Assembly (NCBI RefSeq): GCF_001264245.1
Contig: NZ_CP011339.1
Location: 1,178,001-1,242,000, forward strand
Origin: Microcystis panniformis FACHB-1757
GTDB lineage: Bacteria > Cyanobacteriota > Cyanobacteriia > Cyanobacteriales > Microcystaceae
Length of the DNA stretch: 64,000 nucleotides
Direction: 5' to 3'
Below the pieces are notes generated by a model. That model was not told where the DNA came from. It did no database searches and saw only the letters and a program-made list of their open reading frames with translations. Of the stretch, positions 39,571 to 46,958 are shown one piece after another (position 1 is the first letter of the stretch; every line of letters begins with the position of its first letter). Position numbers and translations under genes: made by a program.

Positions 39571-40815
39571 TTAGCTGGTTTGGGCCATCTGGCTGATGCG
39601 GAAGATGACAAATTCAGCCGGACGGACAATCGCCACGCCAATTTCCGTGACGACTTGGCCCAATTCGCGCAACTCGGGCGGGTTGTTTTCGGCATCGCAC
39701 TTGACGTAAAACGCCTCCTGGGGTGTATTGCCAAACAAAGCCCCCGAGCGCCAGACATTGGTGAGGAATGCCGAAACGTTGCGGGTAATTTGTTGCCAGA
39801 GGGCGGGAGTATTCGGCTCGAAGACCACCCACTGGGTGCCTTCGTCAATCGATTCCCGCAGAAAAAGCAGGGTGCGGCGGACGTTGATGTATTTCAAGTC
39901 AGCATTGTCATCGCCGCCGACGGTTCTGGCTCCCCAGACTAGGATTTTGCCATTGAGGACGCGGATGCAGTTGACTCCTTTAGGATTCAAGTTATCCTGG
40001 TCAGCTTTACTGAGGGGCTGGCTTACGTCTTGTGCGCCAAAAATCACCTCATTGGCCGGTGCTTTGAAGACTCCTCGCTCGTTGTCAACGCGAGCATAGA
40101 CTCCTGCTAGGTGTCCACTAGGGGGGACAATGAGCGACCCATCACCACTAGGGTTTTGTAGTTTAGTCGCTGGGTCAAAAACCTTGATCCAGGGGAAATA
40201 CCAGGCGGCCAAATCGGTTCTTTTCGGCATGACTCCTGAGTCAGCCGGAATTTTGGTCAGAGTGGTTAAATCGGCAGCCGTCTCAGGTCCATCTAGGATA
40301 GCAAAGCGATCGCCAGTGGCTTGACAATGAGCTACCACTTTATCTCGGATCCCGTCATCGGTGTTTCCTGGGATTGCTACCAGTGAAATTGGATCGATCG
40401 CGGCAAAAGCTTTGAGGGCATCATCAAGTTGTGTATCATCAGTAATCCGCACTACATAGCAACTGCTGCCGCCATTGTTGAAAAATCCGTAAACTGCGTG
40501 AGCCAGGTGTTGGTGTCCAGGATCAATGGCAGGATCGGCATCTGCCGTTGCTGCCTTTGTTTCGTCGCCGATTAGATCGCCAAAGAATTTGGTAAATTGG
40601 GTCCAATTGGTAATCAATTTAGCTATCTTGGCTGGCGGCAGCGCAAAGTCCACAAACTTAGTGCTTCCGGGCGTTGTCGGATTTTTGGCGACCAGGTGGA
40701 TTTTGTCTGGTACAATTCCAATAAATCCGGGGATGCTGGTGCTAACTCCAGCGATCGCTTTAACGGCTGAAGGTACTTCTTCAACATAAACGCCTGGAGA
40801 AAGATATTGAGGCAT
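39571..40815 (-). CDS. eCIS contractile sheath protein 1
   Basis: A 414-residue sheath protein from the ATG at 40815 (MPQYLSPGVYVEEVPSAVKA), which has a strong AAGGAGAG ribosome-binding site. A longer frame to 40947 has no such support. Domains: N-terminal handshake arm, GVSTSIPGFIGIVPDKIHLV, then a domain with HAVYGFFNNGGSSCYVVRIT, and the C-terminal sheath domain GVNCIRVLNGKILVWGARTV, YINVRRTLLFLRESIDEGTQ and QEAFYVKCDAENNPPELREL. It polymerises around the tube and contracts on firing. It is the first gene of the cluster in transcription order. Confidence 0.94.
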   Translation of the reverse strand: MPQYLSPGVYVEEVPSAVKAIAGVSTSIPGFIGIVPDKIHLVAKNPTTPGSTKFVDFALPPAKIAKLITNWTQFTKFFGDLIGDETKAATADADPAIDPGHQHLAHAVYGFFNNGGSSCYVVRITDDTQLDDALKAFAAIDPISLVAIPGNTDDGIRDKVVAHCQATGDRFAILDGPETAADLTTLTKIPADSGVMPKRTDLAAWYFPWIKVFDPATKLQNPSGDGSLIVPPSGHLAGVYARVDNERGVFKAPANEVIFGAQDVSQPLSKADQDNLNPKGVNCIRVLNGKILVWGARTVGGDDNADLKYINVRRTLLFLRESIDEGTQWVVFEPNTPALWQQITRNVSAFLTNVWRSGALFGNTPQEAFYVKCDAENNPPELRELGQVVTEIGVAIVRPAEFVIFRISQMAQTS

Positions 40816-40868
40816 AGCCCTCTCCTTAACAAAATATTTGCTTAATCTCCATGCTAGCACTTTTGGTC

Positions 40869-40898
40869 TATTGTGACTCCTCTCTACAGGGGTGACAA
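40869..40898 (-). promoter_or_regulatory. Possible eCIS operon promoter
   Basis: On the minus strand TTGTCA (40893-40898) and ACAATA (40869-40874) are spaced by 18 bases and lie about 55 bases upstream of the sheath 1 start. The -10 box is imperfect, so this is a weak call. No other good candidate was seen between the sheath gene and the ISAs1 remnant. Confidence 0.3.
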
Positions 40899-40933
40899 CG
40901 AGATTAAAGTCTAGGCTGGGTGTGGGTTGTAGG

Positions 40934-41245
40934 TAGGGTTGATTCATTTAAATTAAGTACAGCTGATTTTGAGTCAATAAATTTGACTGAAGATTCTCAA
41001 GTTTATCTTTTTCTAATCAAAAGAGTTAGTCACAATAACTAATCTTTAATCCTCTGCCAATCTTTATTATGAATAGATTGATAAAACTTGTTAACAAGCC
41101 ACTAAAAGCCTATCTTTCTTGAAATTGTCTGAGATTACATCCTGTTAATTTAGCTAATTTTTCTGCTTCTTACGTCGATAAAACTATCATTTTTTCCCAA
41201 CGTTCAGCTAACCACCTCTGTCCCTCCGTTATTGAGAGAAAACCC
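40934..41245 (-). mobile_element. 3' remnant of an ISAs1-family element
   Basis: From the terminal TAGGGTTGATTCATT at 40934 the sequence matches, in reverse, the last 310 bases of the complete ISAs1 copy (11820-12130), including the region around the transposase stop. The 5' part is absent. It lies 119 bases upstream of the eCIS sheath start. The homology fades at about 41245, where a tandem duplication begins. No gene lies in 40816-41368. Confidence 0.85.
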
Positions 41246-41361
41246 AGAAACGTTGAATCCTGTAATAAAACTTTACATTGACAAGCATAATACCCCTATA
41301 ACCAGAAACGTTGAATCCTGTAATAAAACTTTACATTGACAAGCATAATACTCCTATAACA
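41246..41361. repeat. 58-bp tandem duplication next to the IS4 pseudogene
   Basis: AGAAACGTTGAATCCTGTAA and the following 38 bases (ending near ACCCCTATAACC) occur twice in direct succession, at 41246-41303 and 41304-41361, with one mismatch noted (ACCCC versus ACTCC). It lies between the ISAs1 remnant and the transposase pseudogene. Confidence 0.85.
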
Positions 41362-41368
41362 TCAAATT

Positions 41369-42382
41369 TTAAGTTGAATAGACAATCCTCCGGAACCAGT
41401 GTAAATAGCTAATATGTTGACACATGAAACTCTGTAAATAGCGCAGTTTGTCTAATAAGATTTTCCCAAATCCTTCTTCAATATCTATTAGCTGTAGAAT
41501 CAGATAAGCGATAATGCAGCTATAGAGATGTAGGCGGATTCCGTTCTCGTTTTTAGTGATTAGATTATCCAACTTTAGAGGCATTTTAAAAAATTTCCAC
41601 AGCAGTTCTATTGGCCATCTTTGGATGTAAATTTCGGCAATTTCTTCATTGCTAACTGCCCCTTCTCCTTGTAGAGGTAAATCTGTCGCCAGCCGAAATT
41701 CTGTTTGACTTTCTAGGTCGCAAAAAGCGACTACTCTTACTTCTATTTGTCTTTTATCTTTTCCGAGTTTACACTTGCCATTTTCGAGCATATCCAGGCT
41801 AATATTATTTTTCAATCTCAAGACAAAATGCTTGTCACTACTCTCTAATAATTCGGTGATTCTTTGATTAGAAGCAAATCCTCTATCCATTACGCCAAGT
41901 CCATTTACAGTAATTGCTTCTATCGTTTTTCCTCCTTCTTTCGAGTCATGAACTTAACCAAAATGGATGAGGATTCCGACCACCTCTGTTGTGATACTAT
42001 TAAGACCAGAGAATAGTTTTACTTGATGCCATCCTTGCGACCATAGTATTTTACTGGTTAAGCTAATTATTGTTGAGTCAATGGGAAATAAAGCTCGCGC
42101 ATTCTCTATTCCTTTTTTGGCAACTAAACGCTTATTTAATTCAACAATGACTTTCTCAAACGGACTTGTTTCTCTAATTTTGCTTGCCTGAGAAAATGGG
42201 GATAAATTTACATTAATTCCTTCAAGTACCATGCGACTGCATAAGTCCCTCATACTGACGATGCTTTTATCTAAAGCAAAACCAATCCAACAGGACAAAA
42301 ATGTAAAAGTGTCTAAAGCGGGGTAGTCATTTTTAGGCAGTGGTTTGAGAAGCTCTTTTATGAGTTTTGAGAAATTCGTCAT
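41369..42382 (-). pseudogene. IS4-type DDE transposase with one in-frame nonsense codon
   Basis: Two open segments (42382-41954 and 41890-41369) are in the same frame, separated only by a TAA at 41954-41956 inside otherwise good coding sequence (HFG-stop-VHDSKEGGKTIEAITVNG). Read through, the product is about 337 residues with the first Asp in ALFPIDSTIISLTS, the second in GLGVMDRGFASNQR and the YREK-type signature YIQRWPIELLWKFFK. So a single base change, most simply a Gln codon CAA to TAA, inactivated an otherwise intact IS4-group transposase. Its terminal repeats could not be placed with confidence. Confidence 0.85.
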
Positions 42383-42418
42383 CAGGGCAAACTCCCTATT
42401 GTGAGGGTAATAAGTTGT

Positions 42419-43507
42419 CTAGATTCTATCTATAATAGCATTTTTTGTCTGACTTTTCTCAACGTTCAACACTTCTGGTTCTAATTGTCTCCCCTCTAGG
42501 TCTTTAATCCTGATATTTTCTTGAGAATTTCTGGATAAATCTAAAGCTTTAATCACCTCTTTTGCCACTGCTTTTACCACGGGAATAGCCACAGAATTAC
42601 CGAACTGTTTATAAGCTTGGACATCGCTGACAACAATCTGAAAACTATCGGGAAATCCCTGTAATCTTGCCCATTCTCTGGGGGTCATTCTGCGGACGAA
42701 TAATTTATTTACTTCTCCCTTAATGCGAGTAACGGGAGTAAAATTATTCAGTCTTTTATTGATAACTAAATTTCTTTCTTTTCCCATACCTCCCACCACA
42801 ATAGCATTAGCGATACCATCGGGAGAAATAATCTCATAACCGAACCCATTACCTTTATTTTGGTGTCTATACTTGTGTTTAAACAAAGTTTCTAAATACT
42901 GATTAGAGAGATAATATTTAACGCTGACTTCCTTTTCTTCTAGGATATCTTTGAGACAAGTTTCTTGATGGGTTGGTTGAGGATAGGAAAAATGGTAAAT
43001 ATTTAAATCCTCTCGAAAACCGACGATAAAAATTCGGGGACGGTTTTGAGGAACCCCAAAATATCTGGCATTTAAAATCTGGGGACTAGGGACAAAATAA
43101 TGCAAATCCTTTTCTAATATATCTAAAATAGTTTTTAAAGTTTTACCTCGATCATGATGGACTAAACCCTGGACATTTTCTAAGATAAAAGCTTTCGGTT
43201 TCTTTTCGTGTAAGATCCGGGCAACTTCAAAAAATAAGGTTCCGCGTGCATCTTCAAAACCGTGTTTTCTGCCAGCGATACTAAACGCTTGACAGGGAAA
43301 ACCGCCGCACAGTATATCATGATCAGGGACAGTTTTTGCCTCTAATTTTCTGATATCTTGATTATCGGGTAAATGACCATAGTTAGCTAAGTAAACCTTT
43401 TGGGAGTGAGGATCGATTTCCGAGGAAAAAACGCATTGACAACCGAGATTCTCTAAGGCGATTCTAAATCCTTTTATACCGGCAAATAAATCAATAAAAG
43501 TCCACAT
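42419..43507 (-). CDS. DNA cytosine-5 methyltransferase
   Basis: A 362-residue C5 methyltransferase. Motif I FIDLFAGIKGFRIALENLGC, motif IV with the catalytic Cys in DILCGGFPCQAFSIAGRKHG (Cys near residue 75), motif VI AFILENVQGL, motif VIII QNRPRIFIVGFR, motif IX RRMTPREWARLQGFPDSF and motif X QFGNSVAIPVV are all present. It transfers methyl groups to cytosine in a specific but unread target sequence. No restriction endonuclease gene is recognisable on either side, so it appears solitary. It sits between an IS4 pseudogene and a MITE copy, and it may have been acquired. Confidence 0.93.
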   Translation of the reverse strand: MWTFIDLFAGIKGFRIALENLGCQCVFSSEIDPHSQKVYLANYGHLPDNQDIRKLEAKTVPDHDILCGGFPCQAFSIAGRKHGFEDARGTLFFEVARILHEKKPKAFILENVQGLVHHDRGKTLKTILDILEKDLHYFVPSPQILNARYFGVPQNRPRIFIVGFREDLNIYHFSYPQPTHQETCLKDILEEKEVSVKYYLSNQYLETLFKHKYRHQNKGNGFGYEIISPDGIANAIVVGGMGKERNLVINKRLNNFTPVTRIKGEVNKLFVRRMTPREWARLQGFPDSFQIVVSDVQAYKQFGNSVAIPVVKAVAKEVIKALDLSRNSQENIRIKDLEGRQLEPEVLNVEKSQTKNAIIDRI

Positions 43508-43531
43508 ATTTTATCTATTCTAAGCTTCCGT

Positions 43532-43664
43532 GGCTCTTCTGGTTTCTGTGTGGAAACGAGGTCTATACTGATAGTTTATTCCGCCAAATAGCACTAAAAG
43601 TCTTGCCTGATAAGCATTTCACGATTCCATAAGCAAAAATTATCACACAAAGTCGAGAAGAGCC
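43532..43664 (-). mobile_element. 133-bp MITE, copy C
   Basis: Identical by eye to copy B (13125-13257). Ends GGCTCTTC / GAAGAGCC, with a perfect 7-base target duplication CTTCCGT at 43525-43531 and 43665-43671. It lies just upstream of the methyltransferase gene. Confidence 0.93.
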
Positions 43665-43671
43665 CTTCCGT

Positions 43672-44304
43672 TTTGATCCCTGAGACGATATTATACCGGC
43701 TATCTTAGATTTTAGTATAAATGCTCGAATCTTTCTGTCCATTTCCCCATCTCCCCTGTCCGCATAATTTTTTTCTCCCAAATACTAAACAGATTGATGT
43801 TACAAGTGTAGGATAAGAAAGATACCTTTAACAAGCATAACCTAGAAACCATGACCTCTTCTGCTCTTTTTATAGCAGTTATCCTAAATGATGAGGTAGG
43901 AAGTTTTCCTTTTGGGGAGTCGGTCGTCAGCAGTCGATACCAAATCAGGTTACACTTCGTCTTGATGAGAAACGCTATAAGTAGGCGACGATAAATCCGA
44001 CATTCCGCACATCTTCATATACTTTTATATATTTTTACATTCCCCAAGATATTTTGACGAAAAAGCTTCATAGAAACTACTATTGAGAACATTTTCAATA
44101 ATTGATTTTTTCTGAGAAAAAATTACAATTCTTCACCTTGAGAAAAATCAATCATTGTAGCTATAGTCCCTACTAGCAATGGGTTTTAAGCAAAATATCA
44201 GTAAAAATTATCAATTGAATGTTAAGAAGTGCGGAAAGTGGGATAAATTTTCTTTTACCTGTTAGCTGCGGTGAAAAAATGGGAATACTAAGGGATGTAG
44301 TGGG
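43672..44304. other. Gene-free stretch upstream of the GspE-like gene
   Basis: About 630 bases without a supported gene. The only structure I see is an AT-rich inverted repeat at about 44101-44155 (ATTGATTTTTTC ... GAAAAATCAAT). A minus-strand frame at 43563-43781 overlaps the MITE and is not called. Confidence 0.5.
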
Positions 44305-46599
44305 TTGTACAGTCTTTACTGGCTCTATTCCATGTCATCAGCAAACGAGAAACTTCAGACCAAGCTGCCTTCCTTTGCCCAAAAGTTAGTGCAATCGGGT
44401 TATGTCACTATCCCGCAACTACAAAAGGCAATGATCGAGAAGCAGAAAAGTCATCTGCCTCTACGGGCAATTTTACCCCTGATCACCGGCCGTCCTTTAC
44501 CCAAAGAGGCACTGGCATACTACCGACTCGAACAACTGTCAAAATTAAAAGCCAAGTATGGGGTAGAATATCTTGACCCTGAAAGTGAGACGATCGACTG
44601 GAGAGAAATCGAGAATCTGTTTCGCACGGTCCTTCCCTTTGAAATTTGCCGTCGTTATCAGATCCTGCCCCTACAAAAACAAGAATCCGATCCCAATGTC
44701 CTTCACCTAGCCATGGTGGATCCCGCTAATCAGCAAATTCTCGATGATTTACGTCGTATCCTCCGGGATCAAGAATTGCAGTTTGAACGTCGTGTCATCG
44801 ATCGAGCAGATTACCAGAAATTGGTCGAAATCTATCGTTATCGCCAAGAAGAAGCCCTATCTGGCCATTTTCTTCCCCAAGAACAAGAGCTAGAGACCAT
44901 AGTTGACATAACCGGCCTTTTTGAAGATGGCCAATCTCTCCCCCATCTCAACTGCAAATTAGCCGACGAGGATCTCGGTCTGATTCAACAGGCCAATCAA
45001 GGGACGATCGTCAGTGTCGTTAATAATATCCTGGTTCAAGCCATCGAAAGTAAAGCGACGGAAATTCACCTAGAACCCCAAGAAAATCAATTAACTGTCC
45101 GTTTTCGCCAAGATGGTCTCCTGCGTTCTGCCTGGGAACCGATTTCTCCAGAAGCGACCCCAGGGATTATCTCACGGTTAAAAATTCTGGCTAACCTCGA
45201 TTTCAGCGAAAAATCGCGCCCCCAACAGGGAAAAATGACCATAACTTTTTCCGGTCGCAAAATAGATTTTCGTCTCCACACCCTACCTCGTCAACAGGGA
45301 GAAAAAATTCTGCTGCGGGTTTTTGATTCTCGATCCCCACTTTGGCCCCTCGATGAGTTGATTGCTAGCCAAGAAACCTGTAAACTGGTACGCACCATGA
45401 TTGATTGCCAGGCGGGGTTAATTCTGCTCACCGCACCGGCCAGAGGCGGCTGTTCCACCAGTTTCTATTCTCTACTAGCCCATCGAAACCGGGGTGGGGT
45501 TAATATCGCTACCCTGGAAACCTCGATCGAACGCAGCCTTAATGGTATTACCCAAGTGGAAATCGCTGATGGTCAAGGCCAAGATTATGCCTCGATTTTG
45601 CCCTCTTTCCGGAATCAAGACCTAGACATCATCGGCATCGATCGCCTGGCGGATTCTTCCACCCTTACCCATGCTCTAGAAGCGGCTTTGACTGGACATT
45701 TAGTTATTTCTAGTTTACCCCTCAATGATGCCTTTGCTGCGATCGCTCGCCTCAATCAATTAGCGGAGCCGGCCTTAGTGGCTGATACCCTCATTGGAGT
45801 GATCAATCAAAGACTGGTGCGACGGGTTTGTCCGGTTTGTCGGCTGAAACATCAACCAAAAAGGGAAGAATTAGCTAAATTTGGTCTTTCTCCCGCCCAA
45901 GCTGCTCAATACAGCTTTTATAAAGCTAATTCCCTCACTGCCGAAGAAATCATCCAAGCGCGGGAAAAAGGCAGATTATGCCGTCATTGTCACGGCATCG
46001 GTTATCAGTCCCAGATCGGGGTCTTTGAAGTGATCACGATTACCCCTCACCTCAAAACTTTCATCGCTGCGAAGAAACCCGCCGATATGCTCAAAAAAGC
46101 GGCAACACAGGCAGGATTTAAGTCTCTCCTCACCTACGGTTTAGAATTAGTCTGTCAAGGTTATACTACCCTAGAGGAAATCGAGCGCGTCATAGCTGAT
46201 CAATTCACTTTGCCCCCCCTCTCTGCTGCCAATAATCCTGAGATTCCCTCGGATGTTTTCGGGAGAATCGAGGCGATCGAGCAGTTATTAAAAGCTCTCA
46301 ATGGTGAATTACAGTCATTAAAGCAAGAAATTAACCTAAATTCGCTCAAAAATTTTCCTAAGAGCGCAAATACAACTATTCTCGACCAGGAGTTACCTGA
46401 TTTGACTAATCTAGTCCTTTCTTCCCAAAACTGGTCATCGGACAAGGAAACGATCGTTTTCGCTGCCCCTGTTTATGAGGAGTTAACCGACCCCGGCGAT
46501 TGGGAACAGTTAAAACGGGAACTAGACCAGAATCAAGACCTGATCGCCTCCTCGCAAGTCGATACTTCTTTTCCTTCCGTCCTCGATCCTTGGTCCTAG
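44305..46599 (+). CDS. GspE/PilB-like protein with degenerate ATPase motifs
   Basis: A 755-764-residue paralogue of the type II secretion/type IV pilus ATPase. The N-terminal MSHA-E-like domain (LPSFAQKLVQSGYVTIPQLQ) and C-terminal ATPase region are present, but key residues are changed: the P-loop reads LTAPARGGCSTSFYS, lacking the GxxGSGKTT Lys; the Walker B region reads DLDIIGIDRLADSST; and the His box reads VISSLPLNDAFAAIAR instead of TLHTND. The tetracysteine zinc motif is kept (CPVC ... CRHCHGIGYQ), and a coiled coil is added at about residues 660-690. It is probably a non-catalytic pilus-motor-like component. TTG at 44305 (AAGGGA upstream) or ATG at 44332 could be the start. Confidence 0.85.
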   Translation: MYSLYWLYSMSSANEKLQTKLPSFAQKLVQSGYVTIPQLQKAMIEKQKSHLPLRAILPLITGRPLPKEALAYYRLEQLSKLKAKYGVEYLDPESETIDWREIENLFRTVLPFEICRRYQILPLQKQESDPNVLHLAMVDPANQQILDDLRRILRDQELQFERRVIDRADYQKLVEIYRYRQEEALSGHFLPQEQELETIVDITGLFEDGQSLPHLNCKLADEDLGLIQQANQGTIVSVVNNILVQAIESKATEIHLEPQENQLTVRFRQDGLLRSAWEPISPEATPGIISRLKILANLDFSEKSRPQQGKMTITFSGRKIDFRLHTLPRQQGEKILLRVFDSRSPLWPLDELIASQETCKLVRTMIDCQAGLILLTAPARGGCSTSFYSLLAHRNRGGVNIATLETSIERSLNGITQVEIADGQGQDYASILPSFRNQDLDIIGIDRLADSSTLTHALEAALTGHLVISSLPLNDAFAAIARLNQLAEPALVADTLIGVINQRLVRRVCPVCRLKHQPKREELAKFGLSPAQAAQYSFYKANSLTAEEIIQAREKGRLCRHCHGIGYQSQIGVFEVITITPHLKTFIAAKKPADMLKKAATQAGFKSLLTYGLELVCQGYTTLEEIERVIADQFTLPPLSAANNPEIPSDVFGRIEAIEQLLKALNGELQSLKQEINLNSLKNFPKSANTTILDQELPDLTNLVLSSQNWSSDKETIVFAAPVYEELTDPGDWEQLKRELDQNQDLIASSQVDTSFPSVLDPWS

Positions 46600-46664
46600 T
46601 CGGGTAAAATGCTGGGGAAAAGAATTAAAATTTAACCTGGGCAATATTTGAGGACTAAAAAGGA

Positions 46665-46955
46665 ATGACCACAGAATTAGAAACCAAAAAAGTTACTCCT
46701 ACTCGCTGTTTGGTTGGTGCGGCAATTTCGGCAGCATTGGGGACAATTCTCTATTATCTCACAGCAGCGATCGGTCATTCTTTTTACTCAAAACCAATGG
46801 TTGCTCACAGTCCGATCGCCTTGAGAATTGGCAGTGCTGTCCGCACTTTAGTTTTTGGTTTAGCTTCTCTAGGAACCTTTATTTTTGCTTTTGTCACCAT
46901 TGGTTTAATTCTTTTGGCTATCCAATTACTGCTTAAACGCCCTCAACAAACATAA
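46665..46955 (+). CDS. DUF3082 small membrane protein
   Basis: A 96-residue protein with two hydrophobic helices: CLVGAAISAALGTILYYLTA (about 15-34) and TLVFGLASLGTFIFAFVTIG (about 61-80) continuing LILLAIQLLLK. It matches the DUF3082 family, confined mostly to cyanobacteria and of unknown role. The ATG follows AAAAGGA. It stands 66 bases after the GspE-like gene on the same strand and may be co-transcribed. Confidence 0.78.
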   Translation: MTTELETKKVTPTRCLVGAAISAALGTILYYLTAAIGHSFYSKPMVAHSPIALRIGSAVRTLVFGLASLGTFIFAFVTIGLILLAIQLLLKRPQQT

Positions 46956-46958
46956 ATT

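Noticed and set aside
39580..40099. Plus-strand frames opposite the sheath gene (120 and 123 codons), and the one at 38768-39223
   Set aside because: Shadows of the sheath genes; Arg/Pro/Ser-rich products without motifs or ribosome-binding sites.
17041..40815. Prophage or tailed-phage remnant
   Set aside because: Sheath, tube, baseplate and spike are present but with an AAA+ ATPase and DUF4255, which mark eCIS; there is no capsid, portal, terminase, integrase or lysis gene.
41369..42382. Frameshifted IS4 transposase
   Set aside because: The two open parts are in the same frame (66 bases apart, a multiple of three), so the break is a nonsense codon and not a frameshift.
43563..43781. Minus-strand frame of 72 codons near MITE copy C
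   Set aside because: It starts outside and ends inside the MITE, has no motif, and the same frame arises wherever this MITE inserts.
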